Assembly (NCBI GenBank): GCA_964036155.1
Contig: OZ038422.1
Location: 80,189,201-80,253,200 of the forward strand
Direction of reading: 5' to 3'
DNA: 64,000 nucleotides
Source: Diploscapter coronatus
Lineage: Eukaryota > Nematoda > Chromadorea > Rhabditida > Rhabditidae
A program made the position numbers and the translations under genes. Shown here one piece after another: positions 48,601 to 57,619 of this stretch. The notes beneath the pieces are model-generated. The model saw only the letters and a program-made list of their open reading frames with translations. It ran no database searches and was not told the origin of the DNA. The number at the start of each line of letters is the position of its first letter. The stretch's first letter is position 1.

Positions 48601-50959
48601 AGGTCTCATCTTTGCTGTATCAGCTCTCCGTTCTGGATACTTCAGCTGGTCGAGCTATTGGCAACACAAATGGGAGAGCATCATGTTCACGGTGGTAACC
48701 TGTGGGATTGGAGCATTCCTCTCTCGCGGAGCACAGGTTTTGATTTAATTTCTGTTCTAAGAGTGCATTACATTTGTCTTCCACTTTCGAGGTCGTCCCT
48801 ATTTTGAGGTTTTCGACAGTGAAACACAGCGAGAAACTGGAACATTTTGAAATTCGCCATTTCAATGCCCTTCTTCGCGTTTATTCAAATTCAGAAATCG
48901 GATTTTTTCGGAAAGTTTACAAGTGTGGAAAATTTAAACAAAAAATTATAAAATGAAAGTATTTTCAAAAGAATTGGCAGAAGTTTTGACTAACTCCCTA
49001 ATGCTTTTTCAAATGGGAAGGAGAGATAAAGCACAAGGAATTTAGGCAAACCAGCTTGAAAAAGAACAAAATAATTTTTAAAATTAAGTGCAAAACAATA
49101 AGAACAGCTAAAATATGCTAGAAAAATTGAAAATGAGCGAAAAGTTGGAATAATAATTGATAGCAATATATTCTCATTGACTCCATAGCCAGTAAGATTT
49201 TAGGTTTCTCGCTACGGAGCAAAGCTGACCGAGAGGGGATTGGAAGCCTCCGGGAAGAGTATTGCCGACATGTGTGGAAAGCAACTAATAAAAGAAGTCG
49301 GAGTGAAAACAGTTGGGAAGGAAGTCTTAAAAGACATCTCACTGAACACTGTGAAGGGAGTATCCTTTGGATTGGCGAGCTCACAAGTCAGTCAGATAGT
49401 TGACAATAATCTGAGAACGCTTTGCAATGAACTGGCTGAATCTTTTTTGACAAAGGTTCAAGAAACTGCAGAAAATCACAAAATCTCCAAAACGATAGAC
49501 ATAGTCTATGCTCGACTAGGACCAGAAAAAGGAAAGATGCTGATCGAAAGTCATATCAAGGCAGCTCTGGCAAATAAGGATATGCACAACTCTTGGGGAG
49601 CTACCTTCCTTCGATATGGAGCATATGTTTCACGTCAGATTGGAGACGGTCTAAGTAGACAAAAAGTTTCAGGTAATGACAAAAGTTTCAATATACTTTT
49701 TATAAAGTGATTGGAAGGCTCTAAAATCCTTATTTCTTCTTCTAAATTCACTTTGGGTGCTAACCAAATTTCCGCGTTAAAATTCAAATCTGTAATGTTT
49801 TATTAAAAAAAAAGTCTGATTACTTTAATTATACTTTATATCAGGTCAATCAACTGTCCAAAACCTACTCTATGTGGGCACTTATGTGACAAAGGGAGTG
49901 GGATACGCTAACGTCGTTAAAAATCTGTCCGAATTGGGCACTATGGTTAATACTCTACTGGATGAAGTGAATGACAGCTTGCTCAAGAATTCAAAGATAC
50001 AATATGCCAAGGAGAACGAGTTCGAGGATGAGGAAGAATTGGAACAGTTTCGAAAGAGTTCAATGAATCTGATTCATAGTGAGCTAAAGAGCCAAATGGG
50101 AATGATTATTGCCAAAAAGTTTGTCGAACCAGTACTACAGACCGGGGCAAACTATTTGGTCAATTTTGTGGGAAGACAGATCAAGAAGCAGTACAATTCC
50201 TGCAGGGATATTGTCCATGAGACAGAATTTAAAAAAATCAAGAAAGATTATAAGGAAATGAAGACTGCAGCAGAGGACTCGGAAACTGATGAGGATACGA
50301 AAAAGGCTATTGGCAAAGAATACTTTGACAATTTGAATGAGCTTAAAAAGAAGATACGAAGTCCAAAAGTCTATGCCGAAATCGTGCGAGAAGGCGGTCA
50401 TATGGACACGCAATGTCTTAAGGCCTATGGAGCAATTCTTACAGAGAAGTTAGGAAATGAAGGAAGCGGCAAAGCCTATAAAATAGTTGTTGAAGGAAAG
50501 GACGGAGTGACCTATACTGTGAGCTGTGGAAATTCTCAAAATGTGGAAGAAATTCGCCTAAAAGTCTCAGAGGAACATTTTACTGCTGTGGATAGTGATG
50601 GCAGGACTGTTCACGTCCCCAATACAGGCTTTGACTGTATGCTGGAAGCGTTGAAAAGTAAAATACCGGATTTGGGTGTATCAAACGAAGATTGGAGAGA
50701 GCAAATTGCCAATCGGATCGAAATCGACCCCATTATTGGAAATAATATTAGACAAGGATTGCATACACTTTCGATTAGGAAAGGATTCAACGGAGGTAGA
50801 GAAAATCGTCAAAGAGAAAGCAATTGGAAACCTGACAAAAGAGTTGATATGAGCTTTAGACGGGAAAGAACACCAAATAGATCATTTAAAGATACAGAAT
50901 CTCGAAATAAGCTACAAAAAGCAGTTGAAGAGGCAAAAGAGTCTAAAAAAGCTTGTTGA
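32822..50959 (+). CDS. Giant multidomain Ubl / SNTX-type / SecA-like protein, 14 exons
   Basis: Exons: 32822-33082, 33143-33669, 33727-33848, 34681-34807, 35095-36510, 36999-38033, 38630-39369, 39916-40349, 40885-42888, 43840-47130, 47495-47962, 48458-48736, 49204-49672, 49845-50959. Every junction has GT/AG ends and matching phase, and the sum is exactly 4,096 codons including the stop. Domain order by residue: two ubiquitin-like folds (1-87, 88-185); linker; stonustoxin-type module (about 306-815); helical region (820-1160); Gly-rich collagen-like segments (1163-1409); charged segment; helical region (1555-2200); SecA-type ATPase (about 2200-2760); TPR-like helices (about 2868-2910); two hydrophobic helices (3480-3540); possible OTU-like region (about 3975-4030). 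The frame ends soon after an A6 run, and coding potential continues in another frame. Two introns carry SINE copies and one a MITE. Function unknown; a host-defence or conflict role is an inference. Confidence 0.8.
33849..34680 (+). other. 832-bp intron of the giant gene carrying a SINE
   Basis: The donor GTACGG follows CCAG at 33848 and the acceptor TTTTTTTTAG ends at 34680. The phase-1 join gives an uninterrupted frame into the stonustoxin-like module. Without the SINE and one target duplication the intron would be about 516 bp. Confidence 0.75.
33959..34256 (+). mobile_element. tRNA-derived SINE, full length, with 18-bp target duplication
   Basis: It begins GGCGGCGTAGCGCAGTGGTT, containing an A-box-like TAGCGCAGTGG, followed 43 bp later by a B-box-like AGTTCGGCCCC: an RNA polymerase III promoter from a tRNA-like head. 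A roughly 200-bp unrelated body and an A10 tail follow. The flanks ATCTAGAGTGTATCGTTT at 33941-33958 and 34256-34273 are identical, a perfect target-site duplication. This marks LINE-driven insertion that is recent enough to keep both repeats. Confidence 0.93.
34681..36510 (+). other. Stonustoxin-type module (MACPF-like, FAT, thioredoxin-like) of the giant protein
   Basis: The exons at 34681-34807 and 35095-36510 encode about 510 residues with the typical opening ALGQTAILGSLYD, as in the stonustoxin/neoverrucotoxin family. Then comes the beta-rich MACPF-like part, a helical segment like the focal-adhesion-targeting domain (from about 35,730) and a thioredoxin-like fold (from about 36,180, DKTLVVLFFSF). 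The C-terminal PRY-SPRY domain of the fish toxins is missing; the gene continues into other domains. In fish these proteins are pore-forming venoms, but non-venom relatives are common in animals, so no toxicity is implied here. The reading frame is intact. Confidence 0.75.
36855..36899 (+). mobile_element. 5'-truncated SINE copy of the same family
   Basis: CCGACCCCCACCTAGTGGGG followed by AATAATAAGGCTAGG and an A8 tail matches the last 45 bp of the full-length SINE at 33959-34256. TTTCTTATTT flanks both sides (36845-36854 and 36903-36912), a 10-bp target duplication. It lies in the next-but-one intron of the same gene. Confidence 0.85.
38630..39369 (+). other. Glycine-rich, collagen-like segment of the giant protein
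   Basis: Two blocks of imperfect Gly repeats (GRDGSDGHAGESAG, GRGSNGQDGGDGIDGK; later GDEGSPGGDGGAAGKGGQGG, GESGSNGTKGKNGTNGKNG) flank a roughly 110-residue globular region containing conserved-looking Trp and Cys. The repeats are Gly-rich without strict Gly-X-Y over long runs, so a flexible linker or loop-rich fold is as likely as a collagen helix. Confidence 0.7.
42790..45900 (+). other. SecA-type translocase ATPase core of the giant protein
   Basis: The exon ending at 42888 supplies a Q-motif-like LRDTQKIA, and the next exon starts with Walker A TGEGKS (residues 2225-2230). Further SecA marks in order are TSSSVLARRDAE, Walker B VIVDEVDSML (about 2326-2335), GLTGTLGS (about 2576), ATNLAGRGTDIK (about 2693-2704) and GRAARSGDPGSGR (about 2732). 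All ATPase residues look intact. The spacing between the two nucleotide-binding folds matches a DEAD-like SecA motor with an inserted preprotein-binding-like region. A TPR-like pair (GKVLIEEKKYEEAISFLNQ) follows. In bacteria SecA drives secretion; in this intron-bearing animal gene its substrate is unknown. Confidence 0.85.
43424..43686. mobile_element. MITE in the intron before the SecA ATPase exon
   Basis: The ends are TTAAAGGGACA(N4)CACACA and the inverse TGTGTG(N4)TGTCCCTTTAA. TTAA lies at both extremities, either as target duplication or as part of the repeat. It contains an internal palindrome GTTAATCTGCAGATTAAC. No transposase is encoded. Confidence 0.8.
48458..48736 (+). other. Hydrophobic exon of the giant protein (two putative membrane helices)
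   Basis: The 93-residue exon starts AYTFKMFFNTNIVILLGLLQ and contains two apolar, Gly-rich stretches (IVILLGLLQIAAGVAITLF; GVGGLIFAVSA), then GAFLSRGAQ. They could be membrane-spanning or packed glycine-zipper helices. They lie between the SecA-like motor and the C-terminal region. Confidence 0.6.
50945..50950 (+). other. A6 run after which the giant frame terminates
   Basis: Upstream the frame is coding through NRSFKDTESRNK. After the A6 run it meets TGA at 50957-50959. In the plus-one-shifted frame coding-like sequence continues to about 51,060 (LVDIYGTKELYKKLRNHEG). One base more or less in the homopolymer accounts for the switch. It is either a true frameshift that shortens the protein or an assembly indel. 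Confidence 0.7.
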
Positions 50960-51059
50960 CATCTATGGAACCAAAGAGCTCTATAAAAAGCTTCGTAATC
51001 ACGAAGGAAATACTTCTGAAATTGTTAAGGATCTTATGAATGAAGATCCAGCGAAAAGC

Positions 51060-51192
51060 GAGGCTTGGACTCAAGTTCAACTAACAACCCTTATAAGTTG
51101 GCTTACAACACATCTTACAATCCATGTAATTGAACTTACAAGGTCAAAATGGCCTTGTAAGTGGGTTGTAAGTTGAACTTGGGTTCAAGCTC
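51060..51192. mobile_element. Inverted-repeat element at the giant gene's 3' part
   Basis: Inverted copies of CAAGTTCAACTAACAACCC-like sequence flank a centre that is itself palindromic (CTTACAAGGTCAAAATGGCC). Exact ends are uncertain because the left arm overlaps sequence that is also open in the shifted coding frame. Confidence 0.6.
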
Positions 51193-51230
51193 TTTTCATA
51201 CAAATTATGCAATACTTTTCATAATTTTAG

Positions 51231-51903
51231 CTGCGTGACCAATTCTCGCTGCGAAGACAAAGTCATAAAAATATGTCTCTCAAAATCTGATGGGCCAATT
51301 AAACTTATAGCAAAAAATCGCATGAAAAACGGTTGAGTGTAACCAAAGATATGAATTTTTGGAGATGATATTCAAAAGCCTCTTTTTGCGAGCGAATTTT
51401 CGTCAGCGAAAAGCGTGCCTTGCATTTACACGTAATAGAGCAAAGGCTATTCGCCTCGGAAAAATATTGCAGAAGTTATTTCACTGCTGCGCCACTGTCC
51501 CGTCGCAGTGAAATAACCTCTGCAATATTTTCCCGAGTATTATTTATCGGTTTGGCCCAAATGCTTTTTAGGTTGGAATCCCGATGGTTCTCGCAAATAT
51601 CCCGATGATCCTAGTTTATATCCCAATGTAAAAGAAACCGAAGCAAAAGGTTAGGATGTTAAAAAAAAAACTTTCGTGAAAGACAATTTAGAAATGACGG
51701 CCAATAAAATGATAGCTTGTCCTTCCATTGACATTGAAAAAGAAAAAATATAAGGGGGTGGATGGATTAAAGAGTAGACAAGTCGTAATTTCGAAAATTA
51801 CAGGCAGTCTTTCAGTAATTTAAGGGGCTGTCGTTTTATCGGCCGTCAATTCGTTAGATCATCAATTTGAGATTGTTTTCAAAAAATTAGAAAAAAATCA
51901 TCA
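51231..51903 (+). pseudogene. Scattered C-terminal exons of the giant gene, continuity uncertain
   Basis: Short stretches read as exons. 51231-51260 follows TTTTAG and encodes LRDQFSLRRQ. 51572-51649 lies between a TTTTTAG acceptor and a GTTAGG donor and encodes WNPDGSRKYPDDPSLYPNV and a charged end. 51858 onward follows CGTTAG, encodes FEIVFKKLEKN and meets TGA at 51905 in the same frame as the nuclease that follows. Some donors are weak and an upstream frameshift exists, so these may be decaying exons or a differently spliced true 3' end. Confidence 0.45.
51455..51537. repeat. Long near-perfect hairpin
   Basis: CTCGGAAAAATATTGCAGAA and the following GTTATTTCACTG are mirrored by CAGTGAAATAACCTCTGC and AATATTTTCCCGAG, giving a stem of about 32 bp with three or so mismatches and a loop of about 15 bases. 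It is either a short foldback transposon or a structured RNA. It sits in an intron-like gap of the 3' region. Confidence 0.75.
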
Positions 51904-51913
51904 ATGAAATCGA

Positions 51914-52640
51914 ATGAAAATATCGTTTGGAACAAAAAATAGCTCGGAATATCGAGTTTTATTTTCAAACGAAATTCAGGAACTTACCTATGTAATTAAA
52001 TACAATGAAAAAAATTTAGATGACCTTGTTCCCCATATCGAAAAAAATACTCGGGGGCGAGTAATTCGATCTTATGGAACTATTCGTGGTTCGATGAGAG
52101 GCGAGGGATCGAAGGTTTCTAAGAAGACACGAAACTTGCTGAGAGAGCACAGTCTGTCAACTGATGATATTGGGCACGTTATTCCAATGTGCTGGGGCGG
52201 ATCCGGAAGTGATCCTGATAACGTTTTCCCACAAGATGCCACGGTAAGTTGACCATTATTAAATATAAATTTTCAGACTCTGATTTTTATTTTGAGATAA
52301 GTCAAAATCAACGAAAATTGTGTGTTGCATGGTGTCAATGTTAGATAATAATTATATATGAACTAAAACTACTAATTTGTCTCATAAATTATGCCTGTTT
52401 TAGATGAATCGCGCTAGTGGGTGGATGGAGAAGGATCAAGCAAAATTTGTGGGTAAGAACGACGACAATAGGATAACATTCGACATATGGTCCGAGTACG
52501 ATGATAAAGGAGATAAGAATAGCAAGAGGCCAAGCAGATATGGGGCCATAATTCTGGGAACTGCGGCTAATGAGGAGCCAGTTCGCGGCATGGGTCGAAA
52601 TAAAAGCTCTTTCTGTTATGAATACGAAGATCTCAATTAA
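51914..52640 (+). CDS. DNA/RNA non-specific nuclease domain, bacterial polymorphic-toxin type
   Basis: Two exons (51914-52243, 52404-52640) join in phase 0 to 188 codons. The core reads TDDIGHVIPMCWGGSG, then NVFPQDATMNRASGWMEKD. This is the His and Asn arrangement of the non-specific endonuclease families (Endonuclea_NS_2-like), common as C-terminal effector domains of bacterial toxins. Catalytic His and Asn are present, so it may be active. An in-frame TGA at 51905 separates it from the preceding exon-like stretch. It is therefore either a free-standing gene starting at 51914 or the cut-off C-terminus of the giant protein. The origin is probably bacterial, before intron gain. There is no signal peptide. 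Confidence 0.75.
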
Positions 52641-52732
52641 TCTTAAGAAACACGAAGGAATGAATAACTAAATATTTGATTTTTGAGCTATTTTCAATTT
52701 CATAAATATTCTTTTCTAAAAAAATTAAGTTG

Positions 52733-53289
52733 ATGATTGTTTGCCTTTTATTTATTTGTATAAATATTATTTCTTCGAGGACGGATAGAATAGGTAATCA
52801 GATAAATTTTCTTTATATATTTTTGTTGAAATTTCGACTTTTATCTATGGATCTCTAATAAAAATATTTTGTTTAGGAATGAATCATTTTTGATAATTTA
52901 GGAATACCCAACTATATACCAAAGTTGCAATCAGGAGACAATAATAATCAAAGCAATACCCCCATTAAGTGCGATATTTTAAAATAAAGTTATAATTATG
53001 AAAAAAACATAATTATCATAATTTATTTTATTTTAGAAAACTCCAAGTTCCGAATACCGATAGTCCTGAAAATCGAACGTCAACAAGCAAATCAATAATT
53101 GACGATGGATCTCAAATTAAAAGAAAAGACATAGATCGGGAAGTTAAGGAGCTTTCCAATTGGTCTGTTAATATATTAACTGCCGTAACTATTGTATTTG
53201 TAACATTCATTGTAATAATTATTGTGGGTTTGCTTCTTATATTTGGGTTTTGTATTTGGTCATATTTTCGTACTTCACGATATGTTTGA
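52733..53289 (+). CDS. Small secreted membrane protein family member 6 (copy of member 5)
   Basis: Exons 52733-52793, 52902-52968 and 53037-53289 join as in member 5, giving 126 residues. The original ATG has become ATT (AAAAATTAAGTTGATG), and the next in-frame ATG nine bases later is used here, trimming three residues from the signal peptide (MIVCLLFICINIISS). Exons 2 and 3 are almost identical to member 5. It ends 320 bp from the stop of the convergent HSP70-kelch copy 2. Confidence 0.65.
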
Positions 53290-53609
53290 AATCCTTCTCA
53301 TAACTCTCTAATAAATAATGGAAAATTGATTTTAAAAATATTATTGGTACACTAGATTGAATGCTCTCTGTTGAATGCACAACAGATTTCGAACTAAATC
53401 TTTCTATACAAAAAACTAATCAAAAAGTTATCAAGTGGTTTATGACAAATGAATATTTTTGTTAAAAATTGAGTCTTTTACGAATAAACTCGGCTGAATG
53501 TGAAGCATAATCTTAGACACGTTCACCAATACAGTAATAAGATCGAAGATTTCATTTATTGGATTAAATTTCTATATGAAACCTGAGATTACTATAATCA
53601 AGCTTTATT

Positions 53610-56600
53610 CTATGTTAATTTTCCGACTTCACGCCATTTATTCGTTTGCGGATTGTATTCATCGATCGAATTACAAAATTTTTCCTCAAGAACTTTTCGA
53701 TATCTAAATTAACGAATATTTCGTATAAAGATATGCAAAATCTCAGCTCACCCTCCGATTGCATACAACCTTCCATTCGCAACAACGAGCGAATGATGAT
53801 ATCGTGAATAGTTCATATCAGCGATTCGAGAAATTCGACTGTCAACTGGAGCTGAGGGGTCGAAACATAGACAGGATTTTAATATAATATGAAAACTAAA
53901 TATATAATGATGCATTATTTATCATACAATTAACGACTTCGCCCCTCCAGTTATGTAAATTTTTCCATTTAGAGATGCAACCATGAATCCACTTCGTCCT
54001 GGAATCTTTCCAATTTCAATCCATTCCCGCTCATCGTCTGATAATCGGTATATCTTTTTATTATCATCTCCACCAATAACTAAATATCCATAATTATAAT
54101 AATGAATATGCTACAATGTGACCGTATAAAATTCCATCGCATGTTATTGTTTGAATATCCCTAATTGGAAGAGGAAAAGCAGGTCCTGTTTGCCATGTTC
54201 CATCTATTAAAACCTGAATTAATTATTTCATGGACTTTCGTTCGATCTTCTTACATCAACCCGATTCGTATATTCTTTTGATTTTAGATCCACTCCACCC
54301 AAATAATACAATTTATCTTTGTAATAAGTGGTTGACGCACATCTACGCCATTCAGGAGGATTTGGACCTGTAAAATTCTTTGAATCGATCATTCATGGAT
54401 TTGTTGATAAGACCTCTTGAAATTTGTCGAGTATTCAAATCGTATATTTCAAATGGCTCATTTTCTCCGTGAATTCCAAAAATCTTAAATCTAAGAAATT
54501 TCAAAATAACGAGCATAAGAATTTACTTTATTCTGTGTAGTTGCTACTTGATCTAGCCAATAACAAGTGCGGAATTTTGCAATCTCTTCGACCGAGAAAG
54601 TAAATGAATTGAACAAGCATATTCTTCCTTTATATCCATTATTTGGATAAAAAACTAAATTAATACGAATTATTCCAAAGTCTCTTACTTAGTTTTCAAC
54701 ATAAGTTCTTACGATAAAATAGAATTTCATGCGAATTATTGAACGAATTGTCTCCATCAAATTGCAAATCATTGTTATCCCAGGGTAATTCAACCATTGG
54801 ATTATTAATCAATGGGATTTGCTTTTTCTTCTAGAATATTTTGTTTAAATAGTCGCAGTATAATAGTTTCTACCTCAATAGCATCAGCCAAAATAGCTGC
54901 CCCAAATACGACGGCTTCATCGGGGTGGATATTGAATTTTAATTTCTGTCCAAATTTCATTTTCAGCATAAACTTTATGGCGGGAATTCTTGTTGACCCA
55001 CCGACCAATATCTGAATAAACAATTTAAGGAAGATATTTCCGATCAGAATGGAGGGGTTTTTTCGTAATTATTTACTACGTGATCGACGTCATCTGTTCG
55101 AAGTTTAGCCATTCTAAGTGTATCATCGATTAGCTTGAATGTTCTTGCGTAAAGTTCCTCGCATAGCTCATTAAATTTTGTTGTCGTTAATTGTACATTT
55201 AAGTCCAAATGATCATCTGGATCGATATCCAGCTGAATTTTTTTTATAACTCGCTACTTCGATTATTTTTAATAATGCTAACATGAATATTATAAGAAGG
55301 AGCATCGAAGGAGAGAGCTTCTTTTGCCAATCTGCACTCGGTTCTTAGCCGTTTAATCAGACGCTTATTTCCAAGAATATCAAAAGTCGATGACTTCTTA
55401 TATTCTTGTAATACATAGCTCATAATTATTCCATCGAAGTCCTGACCCCCTGTTAAAATGCAAATTCAGGCATATTATAAAAAGAATACTAAATGTGACC
55501 TTACCTAAATGCTTGTCTCCATGAACTGCTTGTATAGCGAGCCTTTCGTCTTCAATTTTGCAGATGTTAATGTCAAGTGTACCTGAAAGCTCATTGATAC
55601 AACTGCTCGATTGTCTGTTTTCAAATGACGATTATGCACCTACCTCCGCCGAAGTCGAATATCATTATGTTTGAATTCTCTAACTTCTTGTCTTCATTAT
55701 ACGCGATCGCAGCAGCTGTAGGTTCTTTAACTAGCATCTTTAACTCGAGTCCAGCCATTTGAACAGCTCTTTTCGTAGCCTCTATTTGAGCTGTTTGAAA
55801 GAAAGCCGGAATCGCGACAACAGCCTCTGTTATTGGGTTCCCCGTGTAATTCTAAGAGATAAATGTTAAATCGTTAAATAGGTATCATTTAAATATCGAA
55901 CTTCTGCGATTAATTTAAGCTTTCGTAGAATATCAGCTGACACCTTTTCCGGTAAAATAAATCGCTCTTTCTCGGTGCCTTTATTCAAGACATAGCCTAC
56001 TGATTCCTAAAATACTATTTTGTCATAATGAAAAATGAATGCAGCACATTTCTTGTATCCAAATCGAATGTCCATAGCAAGCGATTCTCGGCAATCGGCA
56101 GGTCATACATAAATTCCCAGCCGAGAAGTCTTTTTGAATCTACAAAACCAATCCGAAAAATAAGGTAGCACTTTGGATGTTATTAAAGTCCGAAATCTGG
56201 GAAGTCGAAAATGAGGAGAGAAAGTGATTTTAGACCGGTCTTTCCTTTTCGAATACTATTTCACTTTTTAACACAAAATAAGATGGTTGGTAAAGGACGA
56301 AATGACGGAGTGACTTTCTGTCAAATTATTGAGTGCCTTTCATATTTTCGATAGAAACACTGAGTTTCTTGACAAAAATCACTCGCTCCGTCAAATACTA
56401 ATTGCCAAAAATAGCCGTACACCACCTTTCGCCTTCCGGATACGAACTAAAGAATACAAACCGTATAGAACTCGTGAGAGATCAGGATAGTTCAGTGCGT
56501 GATTACCAACTAATATTTCATTATCCCCATATGACACAATCGATGGTGTAAAATTGTTGCCTGAGCATAAATTACAATGGAAAGAATATATGAGAATTTC

Positions 56601-56703
56601 ATAATTGATTTACCTTCTTCATTGAAAATGATTCTAGGCTTTCCATTTTCAATGATAGCAACACACGAATATGTCGTTCCCAAGTCGATGCCGATGTACA
56701 CCA
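53610..56703 (-). CDS. HSP70 nucleotide-binding domain fused to kelch repeats (copy 2)
   Basis: The layout matches copy 1. The ATG at 56703 opens [19 protein letters not shown]. Further HSP70 marks are IMIFDFGGG and [10 protein letters not shown] (54873-55015) followed by [21 protein letters not shown] single linker exon (54715-54834, [10 protein letters not shown] ... HEILFYR) then leads into kelch repeats ending with the stop at 53610-53612. The additional linker exon seen in copy 1 is absent. The HSP70 substrate-binding domain is missing. Sequence has diverged substantially from copy 1, especially at the ends of the ATPase domain, although the key nucleotide-binding motifs remain, so both copies may be functional. 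Confidence 0.78.
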
Positions 56704-57381
56704 TTTCTCAACTATTTTTAATCTATTAAATTAAAACTATTTTAGAACACATTTCAAGCATTCGTGTTCAAACGAATAAAGAATCATAATTCATTAGGAT
56801 CAAGTTTCATATTGATTATATAGATTGCTTCTTTCAAATGAGGTTGTAAATTAAAATTTATATTTATTTAAACATCTTTGCATTGATATTTAGAATTAAA
56901 AAGAACGGAGATTAATAGTGACAGAACGATAAAATAAGTTTAACAAATACTGAATTATTGAACTGAAATAAAATAGATTGATACTATGAAAATGATAGAA
57001 AATGCCTCATCATCAATCAGGCAGTGAACGACAGATTGACTGAGAAGAAAACACATAGACTATTTCAGTGAAACATCGAGAAAACATGAAAAATACGCTA
57101 ATATTGATTGACGCTGCTGACGAGCAATGTTTTGAATACGTTCAACAACTGTTTACAAGAAATCGATTAACTATTTCTATTATATATTTTAAGAAATTGA
57201 CTTTGAAATTACTATAAAATAAACATTGAATTTGGTTAGAGTTTTTAAAGTAAAACATTTTAAAGAATGTTTATTTCAGTTGCAGTTTTCCCTCATCATT
57301 TTTGATATGTTCGAGAGTTCTCTGTATCATTTGCATTGAATAATTATTACTTCACAATATTTATTGAAAGAATAATTCTAG
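56704..57381. other. AT-rich spacer between HSP70-kelch copy 2 and the third module
   Basis: No open frame or element is evident. The first 120 bp resemble the region upstream of HSP70-kelch copy 1 (27767-27900), so this is probably the shared promoter region of the two HSP70-kelch genes. Confidence 0.45.
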
Positions 57382-57448
57382 ATGAAATTAACGATAATCA
57401 TATCAACCAGCTTTATTTTATTGCTGACGACTGACAAATACTCCAAAC
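57382..57448 (+). pseudogene. Orphan signal-peptide exon of the small membrane protein family
   Basis: The ATG opens MKLTIIISTSFILLLTT, followed by a GTGAGT donor in phase 1, exactly like the first exons of members 1-6. No second exon with an ectodomain and membrane helix can be found before the convergent kelch gene. It is a relic of a seventh member, in the expected position tail-to-tail with the third kelch gene. Confidence 0.6.
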
Positions 57449-57524
57449 GTGAGTCGTTTCAATTTACAATTAATATCCAATACAAAATTTCTCCAATTTG
57501 AATATAATAAATAACAAGTAGAAA

Positions 57525-57600
57525 TGGGATATCGAACTAAAAGTCCCTTCTTTTTAGAGGGAAGAATCTTACCACTGTGCTATAGTCGCGTATATAAATT
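57525..57600 (-). other. tRNA-like sequence with A- and B-box matches
   Basis: On the minus strand the sequence contains TAGCACAGTGGTAAGA (A-box-like) and, about 30 bases on, AGTTCGATATCCC (B-box-like). The T and acceptor stems do not pair well, so it is not a working tRNA. It may be a decayed tRNA or a SINE head different from the SINE at 33959. Confidence 0.35.
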
Positions 57601-57619
57601 CGGCTATTCGAATGTGGAT

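Larger units (their letters stand above)
52655..56703. repeat. Segmental duplicate of 23587-27766
   Basis: The two blocks share gene order, orientation and intron positions: a small membrane-protein gene on + converging on an HSP70-kelch gene on -. Identity is very high over about 23815-24240 against 52885-53310 and clearly lower in the kelch and HSP70 parts. The giant gene lies between the copies. Confidence 0.9.

Noticed and set aside
57525..57600. Functional tRNA gene on the minus strand
   Set aside because: The A- and B-box matches are reasonable, but the T stem and acceptor stem do not pair, so only a tRNA-derived relic is claimed.
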